From: a virus
DNA length: 39,868 bases
Reading direction: 5' to 3' (one strand)
Virus record (IMG/VR): IMGVR_UViG_3300035698_005727
Location: 1-39,868 of that record
Both the position numbers and the translations under genes were made by a program. How positions within the stretch are numbered: the stretch's first letter is position 1; each line of letters opens with the position of its first letter. A model generated the notes under the pieces. The model saw only the letters and a list, made by a program, of their open reading frames with translations, was not told the DNA's origin and made no database searches. Of the stretch, positions 1-8,098 are shown piece after piece.

Positions 1-127
1 AATGGTCAGTAGTTTCTGTAAGTATAGATTATTAAAAGAAATATTGATGCATGAGACCGGTTTAGAAGAGTCTAAAGAGGTCGAAAAAGCTATAGAGGAG
101 ATGAAAGAGGATGATTGAATTATTTAT
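1..127. repeat. Terminal direct repeat, left copy (contig circularisation overlap)
   Basis: Identical over all 127 bases to 39742-39868. It lies inside a gene that reads unbroken through the junction (39701-39859), so the map is circular with a unit of 39,741 bp. A length of exactly 127 equals a common assembler k-mer size, so this is more likely an assembly overlap than a true packaged terminal repeat. Confidence 0.95.
2..118 (+). CDS. 3' part of a small acidic helical protein (full copy at 39701-39859)
   Basis: Only the last 38 codons and the TGA stop are present on this side of the cut. The complete 52-residue gene is described at 39701-39859. Its stop overlaps the ATG at 111 of the PQ-loop gene by 8 bases, so the two are translationally linked. 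Confidence 0.7.
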   Translation: MVSSFCKYRLLKEILMHETGLEESKEVEKAIEEMKEDD

Positions 128-383
128 AGCTCCCTACGTAGGCTGGATTAGTGGATTACTATTTGGAATTTGTTGTTTTCCTCAATCTTTACAATGCTTT
201 AGGCAGGGTCATGCAAGGGGAGTTAATACCTCCTTCTTAACTATGTGGTTCTTTGGAGAGGTGTTTGCTATTATACATAATCGCATCAACTTGGGAAATG
301 ATCCTGCCCTCCAGTTCAACTACCTCCTAAATCTAGTCTTCCTAGTGATTATAATCAGATACAAGCTATTCCCTAGAACCTAG
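111..383 (+). CDS. PQ-loop / SemiSWEET-like three-helix membrane protein
   Basis: A 90-residue, very hydrophobic protein with three predicted membrane segments (about residues 7-24, 41-58 and 68-85). The first ends in FPQ, with Pro24-Gln25 at the position of the PQ-loop signature. It is followed by a short basic/polar loop with a G-V-N-T-S stretch, Trp46 in helix 2 and Asn74 in helix 3. The size and this pattern match SemiSWEET/PQ-loop proteins, which dimerise to form small-solute (often sugar) carriers. The substrate cannot be read from sequence. The start overlaps the upstream stop, and a GAGGAG about 10 bases upstream can act as ribosome binding site. It sits at the end of the early gene run, just before the packaging genes. 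A plain three-helix membrane protein is the alternative. Confidence 0.6.
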   Translation: MIELFIAPYVGWISGLLFGICCFPQSLQCFRQGHARGVNTSFLTMWFFGEVFAIIHNRINLGNDPALQFNYLLNLVFLVIIIRYKLFPRT

Positions 384-389
384 TCACCT

Positions 390-409
390 ATAATAGGCTA
401 TGTTTGTAT
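390..409 (+). promoter_or_regulatory. Intergenic AGGCTAT motif, copy 1
   Basis: ATAATAGGCTAT followed by a T/G/TAT stretch in the gap between the PQ-loop gene and the gene starting at 410. It resembles the gaps before 2756, 5161 and 16955. The AGG is about 12 bases from the ATG, far for a Shine-Dalgarno site, and the role is unknown. Confidence 0.35.
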
Positions 410-640
410 ATGGTTGATTGGAAAATAACTGAAAAGTACAAAGCCCTGCGAAAATCCTATAAAGGTATGTTTGACAGTAAGTTAACGAAGGACGAAGTGG
501 CGTCGGCCTTAGAAGCCCTTATAGACGAAAAGCGTCAAGAATGGATTTACACACAGTTTCAGAAGATAGAACCGCCTCGGTTACTAGAGTATCTAAAAGC
601 CTTAAAAAGCGATTCGTGGAAGATCTCCGATGAACAGTAA
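410..640 (+). CDS. Hypothetical helical protein upstream of terminase
   Basis: About 76 residues, charged and predicted mostly helical, with no recognised domain. I chose the ATG at 410, not the in-frame TTG six bases upstream, because it is the first strong start after the AGGCTAT motif. The end overlaps the next gene by 11 bases, placing it in the packaging operon. The position just before the small terminase suggests a packaging or early accessory role, but nothing in the protein confirms it. Confidence 0.6.
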   Translation: MVDWKITEKYKALRKSYKGMFDSKLTKDEVASALEALIDEKRQEWIYTQFQKIEPPRLLEYLKALKSDSWKISDEQ

Positions 641-881
641 GAAAAAGAAGGACGACCGTCTATTGACTGCTGAAGAGGCGCAAATCTTCATGGAAGATAT
701 GGAACGATCTGAATTCTCTGACATGATCGTGGATATGCGAAATGATATAGAGAAGCTAACTATCTCAAATCATTACTTAGAACAGTGTTATAGCGAATTG
801 TACACAGAGCTATATAGTATGGAAGCTAAATTAAGGGAGGCTTATGACTATATCAAAAACACAAAGACTAAAAAATCTTAA
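630..881 (+). CDS. Hypothetical coiled-coil protein upstream of small terminase
   Basis: An 83-residue acidic/basic protein with a lysine-rich N terminus (KKKKDD) and C terminus (KNTKTKKS) around a long heptad-like helix (about residues 30-75). No family recognised. It overlaps the genes on both sides (11 bases upstream, 38 bases with the terminase small subunit), so it is probably translated from the same message. A DNA- or protein-binding helper of packaging is possible but inferred from position only. Confidence 0.6.
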   Translation: MNSKKKKDDRLLTAEEAQIFMEDMERSEFSDMIVDMRNDIEKLTISNHYLEQCYSELYTELYSMEAKLREAYDYIKNTKTKKS

Positions 882-1404
882 GAATCCTTGGCCAAAAGAA
901 ACTAAAGAGCGTTGTAGACGACTCTTTATGGAGCATATCCCTATTCCTAAGATATCCGCTGAAACTACTGTACCTATTGACACTATCAAATCGTGGTCTA
1001 GCAGTAAGAAGTGGGGCGCTGAGCGTTTAGATAAAGAAAAACAAATACTTGAAGATACCATTGGCCGAAAACGACATCTCCTAAATAACATAACCGGCAT
1101 GACAGTGGATATTATTAACACGGCGATTCTGACCGCATATAACGAAGGCATCGAAGCTAAGGATCTACCTAAGTATGTAGAGATACTAGATAAGGTCGAT
1201 AAGATTAGCCGACTCGAATTAGGTAAAGCTACCGAGATTAAGGAAAATCGTCAACTCACTGCTAAGGTAAACCTGACAGATAAAAAGAATATAAGGAAGA
1301 TATTACAAAATGATCCATTCCTACGAATTGAAGACGATACAGATGACGAAGAGGCTGAGGTAATAGAAGTTGAGTCAAGCACAACAGCTAGCGACGATTC
1401 TTGA
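844..1404 (+). CDS. Terminase small subunit (TerS)
   Basis: A 186-residue protein with an N-terminal helix-turn-helix-like segment (about residues 38-60; ISAETTV then TIKSWSSSKKW), a helical middle region and a very acidic, disordered C terminus. This is the usual TerS plan: DNA binding, oligomerisation, then interaction with the large subunit. TerS recognises viral DNA and loads TerL for packaging. An AAGGGAGG sequence lies just before the ATG. The gene overlaps the large terminase start by 35 bases, which supports the assignment. It ends in TGA. Sequence identity to named families cannot be judged here, so the call rests on architecture and position. Confidence 0.75.
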   Translation: MTISKTQRLKNLKNPWPKETKERCRRLFMEHIPIPKISAETTVPIDTIKSWSSSKKWGAERLDKEKQILEDTIGRKRHLLNNITGMTVDIINTAILTAYNEGIEAKDLPKYVEILDKVDKISRLELGKATEIKENRQLTAKVNLTDKKNIRKILQNDPFLRIEDDTDDEEAEVIEVESSTTASDDS

Positions 1405-2740
1405 ACTTCTTCATAGAGACTTCACACCTCATGAAAAACAGATAGTTATCGGCGATGCCCTATTTAATAAGAACAGAAAACGCGTATTTGTACAATGTGG
1501 AAGACAGTTCGGTAAATCGACCTTTATTGCATACCTACTAAGGCGTTGGGCTTCTTTGAATCCTGGCAGTTTATGTATGTATTTCGCACCCTTACGTACA
1601 CAGTCGGATAAATTCTTCTTTCGTGTACTACTCAAATCGATGCCTAAAGAGCTCGTAAAGGATATAAACAAATCTAAGTTACAGATCATACTGTTCAATG
1701 ACGCTATCATACAGTGCGACGGTAGTGATAATCCAGAAGCTGTTCGTGGTATAACCCCCGACTTCTTAGCTTTGGACGAATTTAAGGATTTCAAGGAAGA
1801 CTTCCTGACATCTGTAGAACCTTCAACAATTACCAAGGATCCTCCCTTCTTCTTTATTGGAACACCGCCTAATAAGAAGTGCCAATTTACTAAAGTGGCT
1901 GAGGAGTGCCGTGAAGACCCTAAGAGCGCGTTTTTCCAATTCTCTAGCTACGACAACCCCCACGTACATAAAGAGCTTATAGACCGCTACAAGAAGCAGT
2001 ACGAGAAGCGTGGAGAGTATGACGTATTCGAGCGTGAGTATATGGGCAAGTTCGTTCCAGGCGGTCATGGAGCTATATTCCCTATGTTTAATGAAGAGAC
2101 TATGGTAATAGCCGAAAAGGACATGTATAGGGAAAAGATCAGGCGTGATTTAGGTAAGTTAACGTGGTATCTAGCAGTAGATCCTGGTACAACGACATGC
2201 TTTGCAGCCCTTATAGTTGCAATGAATCCCTATAACGGAGAAGTATTTGTCCTAGATGAGATATATGAGAAGAATGCTCGAAATACATCTGTAGGCGTTA
2301 TATGGCCGAAAATACGAGATAAGATGTCCAAGTGGAATCCTTCCATATCGCCTAGCAGTCATACATGGTACAAGGTATATGATGAAGCGGCGGCTTGGTT
2401 TAATAATGAGATGATAATGCAGTTTGAGATTGGTATGTCACCAACGAATAAGAGTCAGAATAAGAAAGAAGCAGGTCTAAGTCTAATAAAAGACCAGATG
2501 CTTAAAGGCAAACTACTCATTTCTGCTAATTGTGAACATTTCTGCACAGAGATACGTAACTATATTAAGGATGATAAGGGACAGATACCTAAGAAGGATG
2601 ATCATTTGATAGATTCGTTTAGATATGTAAATGCCTGTAGTTATTACTCCTTCTCACGTCCTGAAGAAACAAGGGATCTTGGTAAAAGGCGAATGGATGA
2701 TGAGTTAGACGATTTCTTCGGCTTTGAAGACGACATATAA
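1370..2740 (+). CDS. Terminase large subunit (TerL), packaging ATPase and nuclease
   Basis: A 456-residue two-domain packaging motor. The ATPase domain has Walker A GRQFGKST at residues 44-51, Walker B ending in Asp136-Glu137 (FLALDEF) and a coupling motif IGTPPN at 163-168. The RNase H-like nuclease domain begins at about residue 265 with Asp271 in AVDPGTT, followed by Asp338 (VYDEAA) and the Asp410/411/415 cluster (KKDDHLIDSF), giving the expected acidic metal ligands. All key residues are present. It powers DNA translocation through the portal and cuts the concatemer. The start overlaps TerS. Length is normal for the family. Confidence 0.95.
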   Translation: MSQAQQLATILELLHRDFTPHEKQIVIGDALFNKNRKRVFVQCGRQFGKSTFIAYLLRRWASLNPGSLCMYFAPLRTQSDKFFFRVLLKSMPKELVKDINKSKLQIILFNDAIIQCDGSDNPEAVRGITPDFLALDEFKDFKEDFLTSVEPSTITKDPPFFFIGTPPNKKCQFTKVAEECREDPKSAFFQFSSYDNPHVHKELIDRYKKQYEKRGEYDVFEREYMGKFVPGGHGAIFPMFNEETMVIAEKDMYREKIRRDLGKLTWYLAVDPGTTTCFAALIVAMNPYNGEVFVLDEIYEKNARNTSVGVIWPKIRDKMSKWNPSISPSSHTWYKVYDEAAAWFNNEMIMQFEIGMSPTNKSQNKKEAGLSLIKDQMLKGKLLISANCEHFCTEIRNYIKDDKGQIPKKDDHLIDSFRYVNACSYYSFSRPEETRDLGKRRMDDELDDFFGFEDDI

Positions 2741-2755
2741 CAGGCTATATATTAT
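2738..2755 (+). promoter_or_regulatory. Intergenic AGGCTATATA motif, copy 2
   Basis: The gap after the large terminase holds AACAGGCTATATATTAT directly in front of ATG 2756. The same bases including the ATG recur exactly at 5143-5163. The AGG is 11 bases from the start codon. It may be a late promoter element or an unusual translation signal. Confidence 0.4.
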
Positions 2756-2980
2756 ATGATGTCTATTATAGTAGGAATTGGAATTGGCCTCGCCCTTATA
2801 TCGGGTATAGCCGCCTTAATAATCTCTATAACAGCGTTAATAGAAGTTAAAGCCCTCCAGAAAAGTACACATTCAATTCAATACGTCCCATCTGAGGACA
2901 GTGTAAATACTGACAAGGAATTGGAAGAAGTAATGGTAAAACAAGGGTTTATGGATGACAGTATGGATGAGGCTATATAA
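2756..2980 (+). CDS. Small single-pass membrane protein between terminase and portal
   Basis: 74 residues. An N-terminal stretch rich in Ile, Gly, Ala and Leu (about residues 3-30) forms one membrane helix, followed by a polar, acidic tail. There are two adjacent in-frame ATGs (2756 and 2759). The stop overlaps the portal start codon (TAATG), so it is co-translated with the portal gene. No family recognised. Small membrane proteins at this position are not needed for packaging, and the function is unknown. Confidence 0.6.
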   Translation: MMSIIVGIGIGLALISGIAALIISITALIEVKALQKSTHSIQYVPSEDSVNTDKELEEVMVKQGFMDDSMDEAI

Positions 2981-5145
2981 TGAGTATGTTCGATGATATG
3001 TTTACAAGTTCGGATGGGGTTAAAGCTCCATTAAAACCATTATACAAGGTTTCTAAAGATGAGTCGGAGACGATAAAATGGCTTCAAAATGCATATAACA
3101 CCCTTATGGAGTGCAACCGCGAGTATTTTGAAGAAATAAAAGAGAATTTAATGTTATTTAAAGGCGATATGAGTCGTCCTAAAGGTACATCAAGATCTAC
3201 AGATACATCCAACGTTACAGGCCCTAGTATTAAGAATGAGCATCTACATGTTAACATGTTACATGACTTAGCGGAATTCAAAGTTAATAAATTAATGGAA
3301 CAGAAGCCAGCAGTACAGGTAGGACCTGCTACTACGGAATATGAAGACCGAATCGGTTCTAAAATGGCGAAATTGATGATCGACTCGAAATGGCATGAGC
3401 TTGACTTCGATAAAGTATTGAGAAAACTACAACTAATGACCTGCGTAGCTGGAGAGGCTTACTTAGCAGTGGTATGGAATCCTGATAAGGGCGATCTCCA
3501 TCCTGACTATATAAAAGCCGAAGAGGAAGGCGTTCCCCTTACACTGCTAGACAAGAATGGCGAAGTACAAGTAGATAAAGATGGGAATCCTAAGAAAATA
3601 GGCGGACCAGTTAGAATTGGTGACGTTGAATATAAGCACTACCCTGCATATAAAGTACTGTTAGAGCGTTGTGACGATTTTAAAGACGTAGAGTATTGTA
3701 TCTTATGGGACTTAGTAGATCTAGATCATTTAAAAACAAGATACCCAAGCAAAGCACATAAAATCACTCCAATGCCTAAAAGTGTTGAAGGATTTGAAGA
3801 AAACTATCTACATAAATTAAGAGACGAGAACAAAACTCTCGTTTTAACTACATACCATAAAAGAACTAAGTACTTACCTCAAGGAAGACAGATTATATCT
3901 ACTTTAGACTGTGTACTGTCAGATGGTGAATTACCTTACAATCACGATATGTTACCTTTAGTTAGATTAACAGATCTAGATGCTCCAGATGAGCTACGTG
4001 GTCATAGTTTCTTTAGAAACATAAAAGGCGCTCAGTACCAGCATACTAGCCTGTCTACAATGATTATTAGAAATCAGAAGCTTATGGCATATCCTAAATG
4101 GTTAGTTCCAGAAGGATCTATTAACCAAGCTTCTCTAAGTAATAAGAGAAATATAGTACAATACAGGGGCGGAATACCTCCTGCACTATTACAGCCTAGT
4201 CCTACCAGTCCTGAAATCTTTCGTATGAGGGATCAAATTAAGATTGAAACGGAAGAGAGCGTAAAAGGACAGTTTACTAGTGGAGCCAATCTCCCTAAAC
4301 GTGCAGATAGTGCAGTAGCCTTTCAATTCCTATTTGAGCAGGATTCACAACGATTTAACTCTCAAGTAGCTAAAAGAAATAGAGCAGTAGTGGATGTAGC
4401 TCAGATGACATTAGCAGTAATGGGCGATTATTATGATCCAGAAGACGATCGTTTCATGCGTATCGTAGGTAAGAATAAAGTACATGATATTGAATTCTTT
4501 GAGCTTTCTAATCTTAACCGCCCTTATGATATCAGAATCGAAGCTAGTTCAGCCTTCCCTGATTCTAAAGCAGCTAAGTTAGATTACATCATACAGATCG
4601 CTACGACCTTCCCAACACTATTTACTCCCGATCAGATCGTGGATTTCTTAGATCTAGGTGCAAGTGACAAATTAAATGATATGGCAACAGTGGCTATACG
4701 TACTGCTGAGGCTTTAATCCAAGACATGATTCAAGGACGAGACGTTCCTGAATTAGAAGGGTACGAAGACGTTCTGAGTTATTGGAACGTATTTGCAAAC
4801 CATATACAACAGAGACAATTTAAAACGAAGACTCCACAAGCCATTAAAGAGCGCGTGTTGGAGTATGTAGCAGGTATTGAACTGTTAATGTTTGAGAAAG
4901 CTTCTGCTAACCCTGCATTTGGGGAAATTATACAAACATTACCTCTATATCCTATGGTATTCGTATTGCCTCCACCTCCTCCAGCGCCTGAAGAGGTTAT
5001 GGCAGCAGAAATGGCCGATATGGAAGCACAGGAAGATACATTAGCAGAGGATGAGCAAGCTACAATGGCTGCTGAAGATGAAGCATATGAGGCTGCAAGC
5101 CGACTGGGCGAAATTGAAGGCGGAGACGGCGAGGAAGGCCTATAA
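2980..5145 (+). CDS. Portal protein
   Basis: A 721-residue protein directly downstream of the terminase genes and upstream of scaffold-like and capsid genes. This is the canonical place and size for the portal of podovirus-like phages. Portals form the twelve-subunit ring at one capsid vertex through which DNA is pumped and to which the tail attaches. The N-terminal half is mixed alpha/beta with an aromatic-rich core (WNPDKG, HYPAYKVLLERC). The C terminus has a proline run (LPPPPPAPEE, about residue 660) followed by a long Ala/Glu/Met-rich acidic helix, like the extended C-terminal barrel or core-binding tail seen in some portals. The start TAATGAG overlaps the upstream stop. Confidence 0.85.
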   Translation: MSMFDDMFTSSDGVKAPLKPLYKVSKDESETIKWLQNAYNTLMECNREYFEEIKENLMLFKGDMSRPKGTSRSTDTSNVTGPSIKNEHLHVNMLHDLAEFKVNKLMEQKPAVQVGPATTEYEDRIGSKMAKLMIDSKWHELDFDKVLRKLQLMTCVAGEAYLAVVWNPDKGDLHPDYIKAEEEGVPLTLLDKNGEVQVDKDGNPKKIGGPVRIGDVEYKHYPAYKVLLERCDDFKDVEYCILWDLVDLDHLKTRYPSKAHKITPMPKSVEGFEENYLHKLRDENKTLVLTTYHKRTKYLPQGRQIISTLDCVLSDGELPYNHDMLPLVRLTDLDAPDELRGHSFFRNIKGAQYQHTSLSTMIIRNQKLMAYPKWLVPEGSINQASLSNKRNIVQYRGGIPPALLQPSPTSPEIFRMRDQIKIETEESVKGQFTSGANLPKRADSAVAFQFLFEQDSQRFNSQVAKRNRAVVDVAQMTLAVMGDYYDPEDDRFMRIVGKNKVHDIEFFELSNLNRPYDIRIEASSAFPDSKAAKLDYIIQIATTFPTLFTPDQIVDFLDLGASDKLNDMATVAIRTAEALIQDMIQGRDVPELEGYEDVLSYWNVFANHIQQRQFKTKTPQAIKERVLEYVAGIELLMFEKASANPAFGEIIQTLPLYPMVFVLPPPPPAPEEVMAAEMADMEAQEDTLAEDEQATMAAEDEAYEAASRLGEIEGGDGEEGL

Positions 5146-5160
5146 CAGGCTATATATTAT
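5143..5160 (+). promoter_or_regulatory. Intergenic AGGCTATATA motif, copy 3
   Basis: Exact repeat of the 2738-2758 sequence, again ending in the start codon of the next gene. No AAGGAGG-type site is present here. A repeat this exact in two unrelated gaps implies selection or recent duplication. Confidence 0.4.
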
Positions 5161-6378
5161 ATGGGTAATAACGATAAGGATATCAAACAATTCGACGGTA
5201 ATATGGCTATAGGCGATTCATTAGGATTTGATGACATTGTAGATTTAGCTCCAGATACAGGTAGTGTTTTTGACTCTACCGATATGGCTACCGAAAAGGG
5301 AATTAAAAAGGCTATAAAAGAAGATGAAAAAGGCGATTCGCCATTTGATTCGGACGATAAAATTGATGTACACGCCACTGAAGCAGAAAAGGACTTAGCT
5401 CCTACTGTTGAAGAGGTTGTAAAAGAAGAAGTAACGAAAGAACCAGAAGTTAGTGATGAAAAACTACTTAAAGCCATGAACGGTGAACAGTCGATTGATG
5501 TACCTGCTGAAGCAGTACTAGAAGTGCCAGTCGATGGAGAAAAAGAGTCTATTAGTGTTCAAGAACTAATAAATCAGTACTCTGGTAAGGTCGCATACGA
5601 TAAGAAGTTCACAGAGCTTCACACAGAAAGGTCTAGCTACATAAAAGATAAAGAACAAGTAGAAGACCAGTTAACAGAGATTGTATCGAGAGCAAGTAGT
5701 GATAATCCACTAGATGCGTTTTCGTATATGGCAGAATTAGCAGGATTAGATGCTGTTGATGTGCCAGTCAATTTCGTTAAACAAGTATTAGGTGGTCTAC
5801 AGGACCATTTCGGATTGGATCAGCGTCAAGTAGATGCCTTCCTATCCTCAAAAGAATTAGAATTGCATCGCAGATATCACAAGTCTGCTAGTGAGAGACG
5901 AAGTTCGCAGCAAGCCCAAAAGGAACTGTCAGGACAAGTAAACCACTTACAGGAAACTAATAATATTTCTAGCGATGAATATAAAACAGCCGAAGAGGAT
6001 TTAACCAACAAGGGTCAATCGGATTTAACTCCACAGCAAATCGTAAGTTACGCTTCCCAATCGAAGCTATATAACAGAGCGGCAGATGCAGTAGAGCAAG
6101 TAAATGCGGACCTTTTGGCGGATGAAGACTTTGTAGACTGGATGACTGTTAAGGTTTCTAAAGAGATGGATGCCAGCGATGAGAGATTAGTAGAGCTTGC
6201 ACAGCACTACGACGAGCGATTCAATGGAAGTGCCTCCAACACTAAGAAAACTAAAGGGTCACAAGCGATCAATAAGAAGCTACAGAAGGCGGAGAAAGTA
6301 TCTCCTACCTCAGAGGCGGAACTTGATCAAAATATTCTGGACGGACTGAACAGTGGGTTTGGTTTTGACGGATTATAA
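5161..6378 (+). CDS. Probable scaffolding protein
   Basis: A 405-residue, strongly acidic, Ala/Glu/Asp/Ser/Lys-rich protein with few aromatic residues and long predicted helices, between portal and capsid genes. These are hallmarks of scaffolding proteins, which direct procapsid assembly and then leave or are degraded. The first 120 residues are low-complexity acidic. A helical, Gln-rich segment follows (about 140-330), and the C terminus is a basic patch (KKTKGSQAINKKLQK) plus a short acidic tail. A basic C-terminal helix is the usual capsid-binding part of a scaffold. No specific family recognised; the call is from composition and position. Confidence 0.7.
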   Translation: MGNNDKDIKQFDGNMAIGDSLGFDDIVDLAPDTGSVFDSTDMATEKGIKKAIKEDEKGDSPFDSDDKIDVHATEAEKDLAPTVEEVVKEEVTKEPEVSDEKLLKAMNGEQSIDVPAEAVLEVPVDGEKESISVQELINQYSGKVAYDKKFTELHTERSSYIKDKEQVEDQLTEIVSRASSDNPLDAFSYMAELAGLDAVDVPVNFVKQVLGGLQDHFGLDQRQVDAFLSSKELELHRRYHKSASERRSSQQAQKELSGQVNHLQETNNISSDEYKTAEEDLTNKGQSDLTPQQIVSYASQSKLYNRAADAVEQVNADLLADEDFVDWMTVKVSKEMDASDERLVELAQHYDERFNGSASNTKKTKGSQAINKKLQKAEKVSPTSEAELDQNILDGLNSGFGFDGL

Positions 6379-6408
6379 TTTATATTTTAATTAAGGAGAA
6401 ATATTATT

Positions 6409-7629
6409 ATGGCACAAACATTTAGCATGATTTCTGCAAGTAGACTTTTTAAGACTTACTTCGGAAAGAAAACCGATCAAGTTTATAACAACGCAAACGT
6501 TGTTTTAGCTCGAATTAAAAAAACACATGACCTTAAAGGTCTAATTCATATCCAAGCAGTTCCTACTACTTTTAGTGGTTCAGTTGGTGGTTACAAGAAT
6601 AACAAGCTTCCTCAAGCTAGTATCTCTAATCCTGAGCAAATGCAAATTACGTCAAAAAGACGTTACGCTAGAGCTAAGATTGACAGAGAAGCTATGAAAA
6701 CTGCTATGGCAGAAGGCGATAGCGCATTTGTAAATCTTATGAAGCACGTTGTAGAAAAGGCTGTAGAGTCCTTTACTCGCGACCTTACTCGTCAAGTATT
6801 TAGTGATGGTACTGGTTCGTTAGGCGAAGTTGCTTCTGTAGCTGGTACAGCCCCTTTACCTGTTATCACTGTTTCAGTAGCTACTTTTAAAGCAGCTAAC
6901 TGGGAAGAAAATGACTATGTAAACGTAGGATCAGACGAAAGTTTGTTTAACGTTCTTGACGTTGACGAAGATACTAGAGAAGTAAGTCTTGAAAGACTTG
7001 AAGGTTCTTTAGACGCTACTGCAGCTACAGCTGGTACTCCAGTTTACATGCAGAACTCTGAAAATGCCGATATTACTGGATTAAAGGGCGTTCTTGACGC
7101 TACTTCTGGAACTATCTACGGTGTACCTGTTTCTAGACGTTGGAGTGCGACTCAAGAAGACGCAGGCGGTGCTGGAATTACAGTAGACAGACTTAATAAA
7201 GTTATGCTTAATATTAAGCGTAAATGCGGTAAGTCACCTAACCTAATCATTGCATCTTATGATCAGTTCAGAAAGCTTTTAGCTCTTCTAGAAAACGACA
7301 AGCAGTATAGCATCGAATCTAGAGACAAAAGTGCTATCATGAAGAACGGAAAAGTACTTAGCTTCCCAGCAGTACAGTTCTTGTCTGTTGATGGTGTTGT
7401 ACCTGTTGTAATCGATCGTTTTGTTGAAGCTGACAGGATTTATCTTGTTAACGACAACCACATCGAATTGAAGCATAGACCTGGATCATTCGGCTGGATC
7501 GAAGAAGACGGAACTGTGTTCTTAAGAGAGCAAGATACTGATACATACGAAGCACGTTATGGCGGATATTTAGAACTAGTAATTCTACCATCTTTTCATG
7601 GTGTGATTTCTAACTTATCTGTAACGTAA
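6409..7629 (+). CDS. Major capsid protein
   Basis: A 406-residue protein directly after the scaffold-like gene, with a strong ribosome site (TTAAGGAG, ten bases before ATG) and a stem-loop just downstream. That is the normal arrangement for the most abundant virion protein. Its mixed alpha/beta composition has a basic N-terminal region (VLARIKKTHDLKG; TSKRRYARAKIDRE) and a beta-rich middle, consistent with the HK97 fold expected for tailed phages. It ends LPSFHGVISNLSVT. I cannot name the exact capsid family without a search. Confidence 0.85.
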   Translation: MAQTFSMISASRLFKTYFGKKTDQVYNNANVVLARIKKTHDLKGLIHIQAVPTTFSGSVGGYKNNKLPQASISNPEQMQITSKRRYARAKIDREAMKTAMAEGDSAFVNLMKHVVEKAVESFTRDLTRQVFSDGTGSLGEVASVAGTAPLPVITVSVATFKAANWEENDYVNVGSDESLFNVLDVDEDTREVSLERLEGSLDATAATAGTPVYMQNSENADITGLKGVLDATSGTIYGVPVSRRWSATQEDAGGAGITVDRLNKVMLNIKRKCGKSPNLIIASYDQFRKLLALLENDKQYSIESRDKSAIMKNGKVLSFPAVQFLSVDGVVPVVIDRFVEADRIYLVNDNHIELKHRPGSFGWIEEDGTVFLREQDTDTYEARYGGYLELVILPSFHGVISNLSVT

Positions 7630-7640
7630 GTTTAACCCTC

Positions 7641-7670
7641 GGGAGCAGGTCACATTTGTGGCTTGCTTCC
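7641..7670 (+). terminator. Stem-loop after the capsid gene (attenuator)
   Basis: GGGAGCAGGTCACA pairs with TGTGGCTTGCTTCC (14 pairs including a few G-T) around a two-base loop, followed by a weak run, ACCTTTATTA. It probably reduces read-through from capsid into appendage genes or protects the capsid message 3' end. Confidence 0.6.
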
Positions 7671-7696
7671 ACCTTTATTAAGGAAAAGTAAAAGAT

Positions 7697-8098
7697 ATGA
7701 GTACATTAAAAGGATTCAGCGATAACGAAAAGACAACTAGTTCGGAGAACGTAACTACTACTGAAGTAGGAACTAAAACTGGTTTAGATGTCACTATAGT
7801 AGGAGGTAGCGTAGGTGGTTCGACAGCCGACTCTACAGCAGCTAATCAAACTACACAAATAACAGAAGCACAAGGAACAAATACTCGTCTAGATGCTTTA
7901 GCGACAAGAACGGAAACTCAGCCTACTTCAGATGTAGGTTCTTTAGTGAAAGTCGAATTCGATGATGTCGAAATCACTGCTAAAAACGGATCAGGAGATC
8001 CAACAACAATAATATATAGATTAGGAGCTACATTAGCGGCTACAGTAACTATTACTTATGACGTAGATGGAGATCTTCAAAGAGTACAGGTAACTTAA
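7697..8098 (+). CDS. Small appendage/adaptor protein ahead of the first fibre gene
   Basis: 133 residues, rich in Thr, Ser, Gly and Ala. The N terminus is MSTLKGFSDNEK, and a beta-rich C-terminal part (from about residue 75) includes FDDVEITAKNGSGD and YDVDGDLQRVQVT. It has an AAGGAAA ribosome site, and its stop abuts the ATG of the 742-residue fibre-like gene (TTAAATG). A shortened relative of its N terminus is found at 10413 ahead of the second fibre-like gene. It is probably a virion appendage or fibre-linking protein; the exact role is unknown. Confidence 0.6.
   Translation: MSTLKGFSDNEKTTSSENVTTTEVGTKTGLDVTIVGGSVGGSTADSTAANQTTQITEAQGTNTRLDALATRTETQPTSDVGSLVKVEFDDVEITAKNGSGDPTTIIYRLGATLAATVTITYDVDGDLQRVQVT

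Noticed and set aside
2738-2758. T7-type RNA polymerase promoter
   Set aside because: No phage RNA polymerase gene is present, and the AGGCTATATA motif does not match T7, T3 or SP6 promoters.
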